Source: Nostoc sp. MG11
GTDB taxonomy: Bacteria > Cyanobacteriota > Cyanobacteriia > Cyanobacteriales > Nostocaceae
Length of the DNA: 64,000 bases
Direction of reading: 5' to 3'
NCBI RefSeq assembly: GCF_014904695.1
Contig: NZ_JACXXN010000013.1
Location: 62,001 to 126,000, forward strand
The position numbers were made by a program, and so were the translations under genes. The notes beneath the pieces are model-generated. The model saw only the letters and a program-made list of their open reading frames with translations, was not told the origin of the DNA and made no database searches. This document shows, one piece after another, positions 9,171 through 17,926 of the stretch. The number at the start of each line of letters is the position of its first letter. The stretch's first letter is position 1.

Positions 9171-9518
9171 TCATAAACCCAAACAGTAGCGAACCGCAGT
9201 TTCAACTTCAAGCATCTTAGAGTCAGAAATCTTGCCAGATGGATCAGCAGGAAAGCGATTTGGATCTAAGGAACGAATTTGAAAATATAAAAACACCGTT
9301 TCTATAAGCAATCTACTATCACTTGGAAAGACTCGTATATTAGTTGGATAATCGTGCTTAATATTTGTTCCTTTCGTCTCGATAACCACAGTCACAACCA
9401 AAGGTAATTCCTTGACAGCGTTTATGAATAATACTAAAACTGGTCTTTTTCCTGCCTGCTCTCGACCCAATACTGGATTAAGATTGACAAAATAAATTTG
9501 TCCTCTCTCGATGCTCAC
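9171..9518 (-). CDS. MazF/PemK-type toxin, probable endoribonuclease
   Basis: A 115-residue MazF/PemK fold protein, with the family opening IERGQIYFVNLNPVLGREQAGKRPVLVL and the RPVLV strand. I choose the GTG at 9518: it overlaps the antitoxin stop as GTGA, the usual coupling in such operons, and it begins right at the conserved domain. A start further upstream (9551) would add residues with no family match. MazF toxins cleave mRNA and are blocked by the neighbouring antitoxin. The pair sits inside the dnd operon between dndD and dndE, on the same strand. Confidence 0.8.
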   Translation of the reverse strand: MSIERGQIYFVNLNPVLGREQAGKRPVLVLFINAVKELPLVVTVVIETKGTNIKHDYPTNIRVFPSDSRLLIETVFLYFQIRSLDPNRFPADPSGKISDSKMLEVETAVRYCLGL

Positions 9519-9766
9519 AAGTTTTCTAAACCATCCATTTCTGTAACGCAAAAATCATTATTGATAGAGGTAATTTCTTTCTGTATATCTAAATAGCTAG
9601 CCATTGCAAATAGTTGTTCATTTATATATTTAACATCAGTGAATTTATTTGATATTTGCTTTCTTTCTTGCACCTGTTTTGCAATACATTCTAATAGCCA
9701 TTCTAATTCTTCTAATGACAAAACACGTAGGTCATGCTCTATTTTTATTAAATGTGGTGAGTTCAT
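9515..9766 (-). CDS. Antitoxin partner of the MazF-type toxin
   Basis: An 83-residue protein starting at the ATG at 9766, which has a strong ribosome-binding site (AAGGAGATC) seven bases or so upstream. An in-frame upstream ATG at 9784 lies inside that region and is less likely. The protein is helical with an acidic C-terminal half and no clear DNA-binding motif (HDLRVLSLEELEWLLECIAKQV). I name it antitoxin from position: it overlaps the toxin by 4 bases and precedes it. Its DNA is more AT-rich than that of the flanking dnd genes, which fits later insertion of the pair. Confidence 0.7.
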   Translation of the reverse strand: MNSPHLIKIEHDLRVLSLEELEWLLECIAKQVQERKQISNKFTDVKYINEQLFAMASYLDIQKEITSINNDFCVTEMDGLENL

Positions 9767-9882
9767 AATTGATCTCCTTTCCAAAGGTCGTTAGATATAT
9801 TGTAAAGATATAGGCTTCAAAAAATTGCGTAGACGCATAGCGGCTTGTCGTTAGACATCGCCCAATTTTTTAAAAATATGTA

Positions 9883-11868
9883 CTACCAAAAATATCCTGG
9901 TTTAATGGTTGTTTGGCGAGTAGTAGAATCGTATTTGAGGAGATATTCACGCGCGATCGCTTCATTTTCTCGCAATGTTTCAACTTCTTTTTTACCGATT
10001 TCGGTGTCGGTGGAAAGTAAGATTACTTGGTGGCTAGCGGATGGAAAGTAGCGTTCAACTAAGTTATTGCGATGGGAGGAGTCTAGTCTACCGAGAGGCG
10101 TATCGATTGCTACTGGTAGGCGGTGGCCGGAGACTTTTGCTAGTCCCCATAAGAAGGCGATCGCGAGTAGTTGTTTTTCGCCGGCGGAGAGGCGATGTTT
10201 CGGGACTGGTTTACCATTGAAATCGTAAAGCGAAAGGCTGAAAGTATTGGTATCAATAGCGATGCGATGTACTAAGTCTGATTTGTGGAGGAGATAAAGG
10301 AAACAATTTTTAACTTCTTCCTCTAATTTATTGAGCTTTCTCAAGGTTAGTTTTTCACGAAAAATCCTGAGTGTATTTTGAACCTTAGCCGCAGAGGTAA
10401 TAATATGTTCGTTATTTTTATGTTTGATATTTTCTACAGTATATTCACTTAATTCTTTTTTGGATTTGGCAATAATAGTTTCTAATTCAGCTAAACGTCG
10501 GCGGATTGTTTCGTAATTTGCTTTAGCTTCAACAACTTGATTTTGTGCTGCTTCTAGTGCCTGACGCAGCTTTGCATAATCTTCTGGTTCTGCGGCTGTC
10601 TGTATTTGTCTTTCCAGACTATGAATTTCTTCTTCTTTATTTTTGAGAATAGTCAATTTTTCTTTTGTAGAAAGTTGAGAATTTTGCAAGTGATAGATGA
10701 GATTATCTAGCTGACTTAAAGTTTCGTCATCAGCTAATAACCAAGGTACTTTCATTTGGAAAGTTTTTGCATATAAGGTATTTATATCTTGAATTAGAAA
10801 AGATTGAATTTTTTCTAGTTCTGTCGGGGTGATATCTACTTGAGTAAGCCAAGTGAGTAAACGCTGATCTCGCTCACTTAACACATCTTTTGAAATTTGG
10901 ATTTGTTGATAACGAAATTCTTTTTCTCCCTGCGTTTGCACCTGAGTAAGTAAATTGGAAATTAATGCTAAAGGTAAAACATCAGCCGCTAACTCAGACA
11001 TCGATTGACGCACTTGTTCAACCTCCGCAGATTTTTCTTCCTTTTTTAGTTCTAATTGATTTCGTTCTGCCGCAATTTTACCCCCATCATAAATAAATTT
11101 ATCAAAAGCTTCGCGCTGCTGAATTTCTAATTTTTCTAGCTGATTTTTCAGAGTTTTTAATGCTTCTGTTGTTGTTTGATAATCTTCTTGCTGCTGAGTT
11201 AACTTGGTTTCAATTTCCTCTATGTTTGCTAAATCTTTACTAGTACCAATTTCTTTAAGTTTACGGTTAACTAAAATATCCAAGTCAACTGCTAAACGAT
11301 CTGCTAACTCTAGACCTAAAAGTCCGCGAATGGCTTCAACTACAACTGGTGGTGGTGTTTCCTGTTCAGCTAGTTCTTTGACCTGTTCACCATCAAATAG
11401 AAATAAATTAGAAATTCCTAACGGCAAAAGATTTTCTATGTATTCATCCCAGATATTAACTAAAGCATCAGGCCATGTATCACTATCACCTAAAATACCT
11501 AATGTATCCTTACCGTCTTTAGGATTTTTTGTCCAACTACGCACAATACGGTACTTTATTGGCTTATCATTTTCGATATGTTCAAAAAGTAGTTCAATCC
11601 GGGTGTCTGCAATTGGATCTATCTTGCTGTTAACACATTGGTTAAGAAAATCGCTATAACTTAAATTACCACGAGTAGAACATTGGGCGCGTTGTCCATA
11701 AAGGGCGAGACGAATAGCATCCATTAGGGTAGTTTTTCCACCGCCATTCATACCACCTAATAGGATAATTGGATGCGAGTTTTCTTCATCAATTTTTGGG
11801 TTAAGATTGATTACCTGTTTACCACTGTAGGGGCCAAAGTTTTGTAATACGAGTTCTAGAAATATCAT
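9883..11868 (-). CDS. dndD: DNA sulfur modification protein DndD (SMC/RecN-like ATPase)
   Basis: A 661-residue ABC/SMC-type ATPase of the DndCDE phosphorothioation complex. The N-terminus has Walker A GMNGGGKTT (39-47). Two coiled-coil arms (about 200-280 and 400-480) flank a hinge. The C-terminal part has the ABC signature LSAGEKQLLAIAF and Walker B LPVAIDTPLGRLD. The family block NLFLFDGEQVKELAEQETPP is typical of DndD. No CxxC zinc hook is present. It follows dndC, separated by 126 bases that hold an inverted repeat. DndD ATPase activity is thought to be linked to DNA opening during sulfur insertion (family knowledge). Confidence 0.93.
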   Translation of the reverse strand: MIFLELVLQNFGPYSGKQVINLNPKIDEENSHPIILLGGMNGGGKTTLMDAIRLALYGQRAQCSTRGNLSYSDFLNQCVNSKIDPIADTRIELLFEHIENDKPIKYRIVRSWTKNPKDGKDTLGILGDSDTWPDALVNIWDEYIENLLPLGISNLFLFDGEQVKELAEQETPPPVVVEAIRGLLGLELADRLAVDLDILVNRKLKEIGTSKDLANIEEIETKLTQQQEDYQTTTEALKTLKNQLEKLEIQQREAFDKFIYDGGKIAAERNQLELKKEEKSAEVEQVRQSMSELAADVLPLALISNLLTQVQTQGEKEFRYQQIQISKDVLSERDQRLLTWLTQVDITPTELEKIQSFLIQDINTLYAKTFQMKVPWLLADDETLSQLDNLIYHLQNSQLSTKEKLTILKNKEEEIHSLERQIQTAAEPEDYAKLRQALEAAQNQVVEAKANYETIRRRLAELETIIAKSKKELSEYTVENIKHKNNEHIITSAAKVQNTLRIFREKLTLRKLNKLEEEVKNCFLYLLHKSDLVHRIAIDTNTFSLSLYDFNGKPVPKHRLSAGEKQLLAIAFLWGLAKVSGHRLPVAIDTPLGRLDSSHRNNLVERYFPSASHQVILLSTDTEIGKKEVETLRENEAIAREYLLKYDSTTRQTTIKPGYFW

Positions 11869-11952
11869 TGATTTTTAAGATTATTAATCCAGCGGCGGCT
11901 GAAGAGTTTATCAGCCTGTATTTAGAAAACTCTACAGAGGATCGCGATGTCT

Positions 11953-11985
11953 AGATCCCCGACTTCTTAAAGAAGTTGGGGATCT
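11953..11985. repeat. Inverted repeat between dndC and dndD
   Basis: A near-perfect hairpin with 15-base arms (AGATCCCCGACTTCT and its complement with one G/T mismatch) and a loop of about 3 bases. It lies ten bases after the dndC stop, in the gap before dndD. It resembles a dispersed Nostocales palindrome. It could act as an attenuator or RNA-processing site that lowers dndD expression relative to dndC. A poly-T tract does not directly follow on the minus strand, so a classical terminator is doubtful. Confidence 0.7.
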
Positions 11986-11994
11986 AACTTTTTA

Positions 11995-13698
11995 CTATGG
12001 CGTTGTTTCCTTATTTTTAAATTTCATACTCGCCCAAGTTACCTGTTCATCATTTTCACTTTCATCTTCATCCACTTCATCCGTTGCTGCAACATCGCCC
12101 AAAGTCATCTGCTTGACTTTTGCAACATCACCTTGACTAACTGCCTCACTTAATTCGCGTTTCAAACGAGCATTTTTAATAGCGTCTTCTGGAGAACGGG
12201 AACTCGTATTAAAACATTTTTCTAGGGTTTCGTATATTCCCACGCGACGAGTTTTTTTGCGATACTGGCGTTCTGTGTCTAGCAATTTTGCCATGAGTTC
12301 CAAGTGCATCGCGTCACCTTCACAGATTTCTTCTAAAACTATCCATTCATCACGACCTAGTAGGCTATAGTCAGCACCAGGACGGGGGTCTTGAAATTCT
12401 TCACCTGTCACTTCTTGATAAATGCGGGGTAAACTATCATCAAATTCATGTTTGTCTTCAAGCCAGATACGGCGAATTTCACTTAATTCTTCTAGAGTAA
12501 TTAAAGTGATATCGCGCATATTTTCTGGTGCTGTACGACGGATTTGTGTCTGCGCTTCTAATAATCGTCTTAACCAATGTTCTCGCCAATATTTGGTATA
12601 AGGGCCATGAATTGGTTCAACTGAAATTTCACCTTCTACATTGCGCTCAAAAAGTTGAACTTCGCCCCAGATGCGGCGGAAGTCTCTTTTATTGCGGTCA
12701 TCTCTATTATCTAATTCATTGCGGATATCTAATAGAGGCTGCATCCATTCTTTCTCTTCATCATTTTGAATCATTGCCTCCATTGATTTATCCTTACTAA
12801 CAATTGTGCAAACCCAACACCCAAATCGAGAATCACCACAGCTAGCAGTAGAAGTATCAACAACTAGTGGACATTCATTATCTGCTGTAGCACCTCTATA
12901 CATGGTGAATAAATCTTTATTGCTATAGCCCCAAGGGTTTTGCTGCTGATTTAGGTAAATCCAAACTTCATCAGTACGCCAATCTTCTATGGGGCTGTAA
13001 ATTAATGAATTAGGCAAGCTTGGACTATGGTAAAGCAGAGATGTAGGTAAACTTGAATCAGAAACGAGGCGATCTTTTAGGCTCCCTACTTGATGTTTTT
13101 CCATTGAGATAGCACGTTTGATACTTTCAGCCTTACGCGTACCTAAAATAAGAATAACTTCCCCATTTACTCTAACCACATCACGTATAAAACGGTTAGA
13201 AGGATGAATTTTCAGACGGTCTGTACACCAACGAAATTTTCCTCGCGGCGTTGGATAACCTTTACCAATCAAGCTTACCCAGAATGTCTCTTTGATTTCT
13301 GGTTGTAATAAGTGGGGTTCAATGGGCATGTTCTGTTCTTTAGCAGCAGTCCTCATGCTTTCTAAGGATTTGCGTACCCAAACAGAGACTACAGGGTTTT
13401 CTACCAATGTGTCAGTTGTAATAATATGAATAGTCTTTTTTCGCTTTTCAATAGGTAGTGCTGCGATCGCATTCCAGATAAGCTGTAAAGTAGCAGTACT
13501 ATCTTTGCCGCCCGAATAGCCTACTACCCAAGGTATTTGATCCAAACTGTACAATTCTTGAATCTCGGTGGTGAGAGCTTGGATATATTCCACTAAATCT
13601 GTTACAGTACGTGTCTGCTGAACTTTATTTTCTGGTTTTTGTGCTGTAGTCATTTCTCCTTCTCTCTGAAAACATGGGTGTAACTTTATCTCTTCCAT
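11995..13698 (-). CDS. dndC: DNA sulfur modification protein DndC (PAPS reductase-like, iron-sulfur)
   Basis: A 567-residue DndC, the PP-loop ATP pyrophosphatase that activates the DNA phosphate for sulfur transfer. The PP-loop SGGKDST is at 62-68. Four cysteines at 276, 287, 294 and 297 are spaced 11, 7 and 3, the pattern of the DndC 4Fe-4S cluster. The 'SPIEDWRTDEVWIYL' segment is shared with PAPS reductases. Start is uncertain: the ATG at 13698 has no clear ribosome site, while the ATG at 13653 has GGAG only two bases away. It is first of the minus-strand dnd operon and divergent from dndB. DndA/IscS, its sulfur donor, is not in the window. Confidence 0.94.
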   Translation of the reverse strand: MEEIKLHPCFQREGEMTTAQKPENKVQQTRTVTDLVEYIQALTTEIQELYSLDQIPWVVGYSGGKDSTATLQLIWNAIAALPIEKRKKTIHIITTDTLVENPVVSVWVRKSLESMRTAAKEQNMPIEPHLLQPEIKETFWVSLIGKGYPTPRGKFRWCTDRLKIHPSNRFIRDVVRVNGEVILILGTRKAESIKRAISMEKHQVGSLKDRLVSDSSLPTSLLYHSPSLPNSLIYSPIEDWRTDEVWIYLNQQQNPWGYSNKDLFTMYRGATADNECPLVVDTSTASCGDSRFGCWVCTIVSKDKSMEAMIQNDEEKEWMQPLLDIRNELDNRDDRNKRDFRRIWGEVQLFERNVEGEISVEPIHGPYTKYWREHWLRRLLEAQTQIRRTAPENMRDITLITLEELSEIRRIWLEDKHEFDDSLPRIYQEVTGEEFQDPRPGADYSLLGRDEWIVLEEICEGDAMHLELMAKLLDTERQYRKKTRRVGIYETLEKCFNTSSRSPEDAIKNARLKRELSEAVSQGDVAKVKQMTLGDVAATDEVDEDESENDEQVTWASMKFKNKETTP

Positions 13699-13757
13699 CT
13701 CAGTACATGGAATTCGAGGCTACACAGGGACAACGCACGTACTCATGTCCTAACAAA

Positions 13758-13769
13758 GTTTTTAAAAAC
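13758..13769. promoter_or_regulatory. Perfect 12-bp palindrome in the dndC/dndB divergent promoter region
   Basis: GTTTTTAAAAAC lies about midway in the 139 bases between the divergent dndC and dndB starts. A symmetrical site in a shared promoter region is a candidate operator. DndB is known to repress dnd genes in some bacteria, but the published DndB site pattern (TACG-N10-CGTA) is not present here, and an AT-rich palindrome this short can arise by chance. Confidence 0.3.
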
Positions 13770-13837
13770 CTTACTACTAATACCTAATTTTTTGGACAAT
13801 TAAACTACATAATTACTAGTTCGTTTTTAAAATTAAC

Positions 13838-15436
13838 ATGAAAGATAGTGCATCCGACCCAACTGCTGACATCGCTAGAGAGTACCTGGAACGGGAAAAC
13901 AAGGAAAAACAAGTACTCTTTTTACTACTAGAGAAGTTTTTAGGGAGAAAAGATCAGATTCTAGTTCAAAAAACTGAGATGGGTGGTACTGTGGCTTATG
14001 TTAGCTCTGTTACTCTGGAATGGTTTGCGGGTCGTGTTCACTTCGCCTCTGGCTTACCTCTGTTTCAGAAAAAGTACAATCCTGAGACTGATAATGTCGA
14101 GATTGACGCAGATAGTATTGATGAAATTCAGCAACGTCCCCTTGATTGGTCACGTCAAGCACCGCTAGTTCAGTATTTAGCGGCTCGACACAACCATAAG
14201 TTTCCGCCAGTGCTGGTAGTAATTAATCAACCGTGGGTAGATAATCCCAAAGCTGCTGAGTGGGATGGCGAAGGACGCGCCACCAAGTCTACGACTGATT
14301 TCATACCTCTAGATAAAGACGGTAAGGTAGGTCTGCTAAATATTTCTGAGGATGATGTAACCATTTATGCACTAGATGGTCAACACCGATTAATGGGGGT
14401 TCAGGGATTGATGGAGTTAATCAAAACTCGTAAACTCCAGCGCTATAAAAAAGATAAAGGTGCTGATGACAGTTTTATTACAGTCAATGATTTGATAGAA
14501 AAGTACCAAGTAGATCTTGCTTACTTGCAAAATTTACCCAAGGAAAAAATTGGTATTGAGTTTATCTGTGCAGTTGCGCCTGGGGAAACTCGTATCCAAG
14601 CGAGGCGGAGGGTGAGATCAATTTTTGTTCATGTCAACCTGATGGCTGCACCCTTGACTAAAGGTCAGTTAACACAGTTGAATGAGGATGATGGTTTTGC
14701 GATCGCTGCTAGAAAAATTGCAGTTACACATCCACTGTTAGAACAACAACAAGAACGCAACCCCCGCGTTAATTGGAATAGTGCAACAGTAGCTTCTAAT
14801 TCTACAGTTTTGACTACGTTGCAAGCTCTACAAGATATGTCTGAGCGATATTTGGGTCAAAAGTTCCCTCACTGGAAACCCTTGGAGAAAGGTCTAATTC
14901 CCATGCGTCCAGAGGATGAAGAACTTGAGCAGGGGATTGAGGAATTAACAAAGCTATTTGATTATTTGGCTAATCTTCCTAGTTATAAGATTTTGGAACA
15001 CGAAGATACGCCTGCTTTGCGGCGGTTCAGCTTTGAGAAGGATGGAGGTGAAGGAAATATGCTTTTCCGTCCGGTTGCTCAAGTTGCATTAGCGCAAGCT
15101 TTAGGAATTTTAGTGTTTAAAAAAGGCTTTTCTCTTGCAGATATCTTTAAGAAACTGCGGAAGTTTGACCAGCAAGGTGGTTTTAGTGGTATGGAGTATC
15201 CACAATCTATTTGGTATGGGGTTTTGTATGACCCAAATAAAAAGCGAGTACAGGTTGCTGGACGAGATTTGGCAACGAAGTTATTAGTTTACATTCTGGG
15301 TGGAATTCAGGAACAGATGGAACGTGCTGAACTTCGTAAGGCTTTGGCTGATGCTAGGACTATGGAAGATAAAACTATAGGTTTTGATGGCAAGTTTGTT
15401 GAACCGAAAGCGGTAGGACTTCCACCTATCCTGTAA
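13838..15436 (+). CDS. dndB: DNA sulfur modification protein DndB / DGQHR-domain protein
   Basis: A 532-residue protein with the diagnostic DGQHR motif at 180-184, inside VTIYALDGQHRLMGVQG. Family members linked to dnd loci are called DndB and act as regulators that limit phosphorothioation or repress dnd transcription. This one is longer than the usual DndB of roughly 350-380 residues; the extra length is in the C-terminal half (about 330-532). It diverges from dndC, so one intergenic region could serve both. It converges with the broken HNH gene, whose frame runs into its 3' end. Confidence 0.88.
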   Translation: MKDSASDPTADIAREYLERENKEKQVLFLLLEKFLGRKDQILVQKTEMGGTVAYVSSVTLEWFAGRVHFASGLPLFQKKYNPETDNVEIDADSIDEIQQRPLDWSRQAPLVQYLAARHNHKFPPVLVVINQPWVDNPKAAEWDGEGRATKSTTDFIPLDKDGKVGLLNISEDDVTIYALDGQHRLMGVQGLMELIKTRKLQRYKKDKGADDSFITVNDLIEKYQVDLAYLQNLPKEKIGIEFICAVAPGETRIQARRRVRSIFVHVNLMAAPLTKGQLTQLNEDDGFAIAARKIAVTHPLLEQQQERNPRVNWNSATVASNSTVLTTLQALQDMSERYLGQKFPHWKPLEKGLIPMRPEDEELEQGIEELTKLFDYLANLPSYKILEHEDTPALRRFSFEKDGGEGNMLFRPVAQVALAQALGILVFKKGFSLADIFKKLRKFDQQGGFSGMEYPQSIWYGVLYDPNKKRVQVAGRDLATKLLVYILGGIQEQMERAELRKALADARTMEDKTIGFDGKFVEPKAVGLPPIL

Positions 15437-15439
15437 TTA

Positions 15440-16200
15440 TGCTTGAAATAAAATATATTTTGGCGATGCCAGTGTAGCGCTTCCAGTTGTGGAAAGTGTT
15501 GCTCTGTATTTGGTAGAAGTATTGTTTCACCATGAAAATCTTTCATAGGTTTACTATGATGAGATGCTTCTTCCAAATCATTACTAACTATAATTTTGTA
15601 TTGTTCATCTACAGTGAACCAACCCCTATCAAATGCCCAATGATGATTTTTGCAAAGAGCAATTCCATTATGAATTTTATTATCATAAAACTGTGAAAAT
15701 GGCTTGATGTGTGCGCCATCAACAATATTTTGATTTATTTTTTTAGTTACTTTTAGTCCACAAAAAGCACATCTGTAATCATAAATATGTACAACTGCTT
15801 TCCTAAAGAAAGCATTTCTAGTTACTGCTCGTTTGAAGCTCCACCTTGGATTAGTCTCTAAAATTGATGTTTCAATTGATTTTTCTATCTCTACCGCGTT
15901 ATCTTGAAAAGTTTAATTTATTTGTAAAATAGCTTCTAAATCATTTTCATTATCAGAAAAGAAAGCTGCCACAAGTGCATCAATTGTAAGATGGAGAACT
16001 GATTACATTCCAATACCTCTCAAATGTTTGAATTAATTCATCTGAAACTGGAATTTCATTAGTTGTAATGACACCTCGCGTAATCAAATCAATTACAGAT
16101 AAAAGTAATATTGGTTTATATTGAGCGTTACCACGCTTCTGGATACTACTCACATTTAATTCAGCAAAGCGTTGACAATAATATACTATATTTTTTATAT
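15440..16200 (-). pseudogene. Broken HNH endonuclease resembling phosphorothioate-dependent (SBD-HNH, McrA-like) restriction enzymes
   Basis: Read on the minus strand. A first piece (about 16200-15980) reads YCQRFAELNVSSIQKRGNAQ, then YKPILLLSVIDLITRG and IPVSDELIQTFERYW, before a TGA at 15982-15980. A second piece in another frame (IDALVAAFFSDNENDLEAIL) meets an in-frame TAA at 15915-15913. The same frame then continues into a full HNH domain: YRCAFCG, DGAHIKPF, HNGIALCKNHH, WAFDRGWF, ending near LHWHRQNIF. The first piece resembles the sulfur-binding N-terminal domain of phosphorothioate-dependent HNH enzymes ('APHKPLLLL..DLI...YW'). About 60 residues seem deleted between pieces. No ATG or GTG start is visible, and the C-terminal frame runs on into antisense dndB. 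Family name is from memory. Confidence 0.72.
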
Positions 16201-16229
16201 TTAATAATTTAATTAAGCAAGCAAAAAAA

Positions 16230-16700
16230 TCAATTTAAGAATTTACTGAGGTTAAATTCTTCTTCTAGCTGTTCTTTTGTTCCTCTGTCAGAAATCAGAA
16301 CTAATAGAAGTCGCTCTGAGTAATCAACAGAACCCCGTAACTCGTTTTGTAAAATTTCGAGTCCTGCATTAGCATACTCTTCAAATATTTGAGTACGTTT
16401 ATCTTCATCTTGTTCTTCTCTAGATGAGAGTATGTTGATGTCTTGAGTTTCGTTGATTCCTAATAATTTAATGATTAGGTCATATCCCAATGAAGCAAAA
16501 TTTTCTTGTGGAATTGGAGATGGTTCTCTTTTTGTAGTTTCCCCCAAAGGAACGCGCTTTTTATATTTAACGCCCAATGCTGCTGCAAACACCATTACTT
16601 CTACATAAGTCTGAAAAGGCCCAGTTGTGTCTTTTGATGCAACTAGAGTTTTCACCAACTCAGCCTTATCTTTAGCAACCCTGATTCTGTTTGCAGCCAT
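16230..16700 (-). CDS. Dnd system-associated protein 4
   Basis: A 156-residue soluble protein that I recognise as the family found with dnd clusters ('dnd system-associated protein 4'). Typical features are the start IRVAKDKAELVKTL, the block 'PFQTYVEVMVFAAALGVKYKKRVPL', and the acidic C-terminal part ending EEEFNLSKFLN. It carries no catalytic motif I can see. It lies immediately upstream of the broken HNH gene on the same strand, suggesting that both formed a restriction-side operon. Its biochemical role is unknown. Confidence 0.75.
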   Translation of the reverse strand: MAANRIRVAKDKAELVKTLVASKDTTGPFQTYVEVMVFAAALGVKYKKRVPLGETTKREPSPIPQENFASLGYDLIIKLLGINETQDINILSSREEQDEDKRTQIFEEYANAGLEILQNELRGSVDYSERLLLVLISDRGTKEQLEEEFNLSKFLN

Positions 16701-17032
16701 TGTTTTAATATCTATATTGTTGCCATAATAACCGAAAGGTAAGGGCGATGCCTAGGAGCAAGCCACTCATGTCTACGTACGTATTTTGCATTATTTTAAA
16801 CTAATTACAAAGCGATCGCAAACTTCCATTACCCCAACAAACTCATGATTTTATGGGTATGACTGATAAGATACGCGAGGTTATACTGGTAGCCTCGCAA
16901 CAGTTCAGTTTTATCTAGCCAAGACTAAAAAAGTATAATAAAATACATATTCAAGTTTATTCAATTAAGTCATGCGTAGTTTCTCGTAATCATTACTTCA
17001 GTAAAAGAGTTTTACCAACAAGGGTTTAGTGT
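16701..17032. other. Divergent intergenic region without a gene
   Basis: These 332 bases separate dnd-associated protein 4 (minus) from the membrane-anchored unknown (plus). They hold one HIP1 octamer, a perfect 10-bp palindrome TACGTACGTA at 16774-16783, and just before it ACTCATGTC, a 9-mer that also occurs in the dndC/dndB promoter region (13741). I see no open reading frame or RNA gene. Confidence 0.5.
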
Positions 17033-17614
17033 ATGAGTGAAAATGACAAGCAAGGTAATTTCTGGACTACGTTACCTGGAATAATTACAGCATTAACTGG
17101 TATAATAACGGCTACAGGGGGATTGATTGCATCTCTTCATGCGACTGGTATATTTTCTAGCCAAAATACCCAATCTTCTTCTGCAAATCCACCACAGATT
17201 CAAACTAATACTAATACTTGTCTTCAACAGGCAAATAATGCAACTTTCGAGGTTAAAGCTTATAACCAAAATGGTTGTAAATTTAAAATTTTAAATAATA
17301 AGAATAACGTTAAAGCACACTTTCATGCTAGTGGAGAATGGGCCGTGGGTAAAGCGGCTGATGGATTTGAATATGTCACAGTGGAAGGTTATACAAGAGA
17401 GATTGACGAATCTACCAAAAAGCTATTCAAATGTCCAGATCAAAAACTAGGAGCATTAATATATATACGTAAAGGAAAATGTTATCACGCAGGTGAAGAT
17501 ACAGTTTTACCATTAGAAGCAGAAGAGGAAATTAATTTTTATATTAACGATCATGCTGAGGGTTATAATGATAACCGAGGAATTGTGAAAGTTACCTGGG
17601 ATATAGCCAACTAA
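17033..17614 (+). CDS. Membrane-anchored protein of unknown function in the dnd island
   Basis: A 193-residue protein. One hydrophobic segment at about 13-35 (GIITALTGIITATGGLIASL) should anchor it with the C-terminal domain outside. A Ser/Asn/Thr-rich linker leads to a domain of about 120 residues with four cysteines (C63, C81 and two later, in LFKCPDQ and KGKCYHAG) that could form disulfides. I do not recognise the family. It is the only plus-strand gene between dnd-associated protein 4 and the Uma2/ATPase operon, with a MITE-like element just downstream. Confidence 0.6.
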   Translation: MSENDKQGNFWTTLPGIITALTGIITATGGLIASLHATGIFSSQNTQSSSANPPQIQTNTNTCLQQANNATFEVKAYNQNGCKFKILNNKNNVKAHFHASGEWAVGKAADGFEYVTVEGYTREIDESTKKLFKCPDQKLGALIYIRKGKCYHAGEDTVLPLEAEEEINFYINDHAEGYNDNRGIVKVTWDIAN

Positions 17615-17686
17615 AATATAGTTTTGTACTTGAAGGCAAGCAAAAAGCGATCGCACTTATAACCACATTACTTTATATTAATTATC

Positions 17687-17909
17687 GGCGTTGCTGAATC
17701 CAGGTATGAATTTATCTCACGCAGAGACGCAGCGGAAAGTCTGTAGCTTGCTTCCCGCAGGGTACGCCGGCTTCCGGCGAACAGACGCCACTTGCTTCAA
17801 GCCGGGGAACCCGTCCAACGCAGTGGCTCAACTTTTCAAGACAGAGGCGCAGAGAGCAAGAGTTTTAGATGTTAAGTTTTTAAATTTCATACTTCAATTC
17901 AGCAATGCC
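17687..17909. mobile_element. MITE-like element, copy 1
   Basis: A 223-bp element with terminal inverted repeats GGCGTTGCTGAAT / ATTCAGCAATGCC (12 of 13 match). It is flanked by a perfect 8-bp direct repeat, TAATTATC, which looks like a target duplication. It shares its ends and long internal blocks (for example CTTTTCAAGACAGAGGCGCA and the last 60 or so bases) with copy 2 at 27045-27272. It has no transposase frame. The centre differs between copies and carries GC-rich palindromes, as if other small repeats were nested within. Confidence 0.85.
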
Positions 17910-17926
17910 TAATTATCAAACGATCG

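Noticed and set aside
9829-9870. Regulatory site upstream of the toxin-antitoxin pair (GCGTAGACGCATAGCGGC region)
   Set aside because: The sequence resembles dispersed GTAGACGC/TAGACATCGC repeats also seen near 33400, so it is more likely repeat DNA than an operator.
17691-17912. 73-codon frame on the plus strand
   Set aside because: It lies wholly inside the MITE-like element and ends with it; the second copy does not keep the frame.
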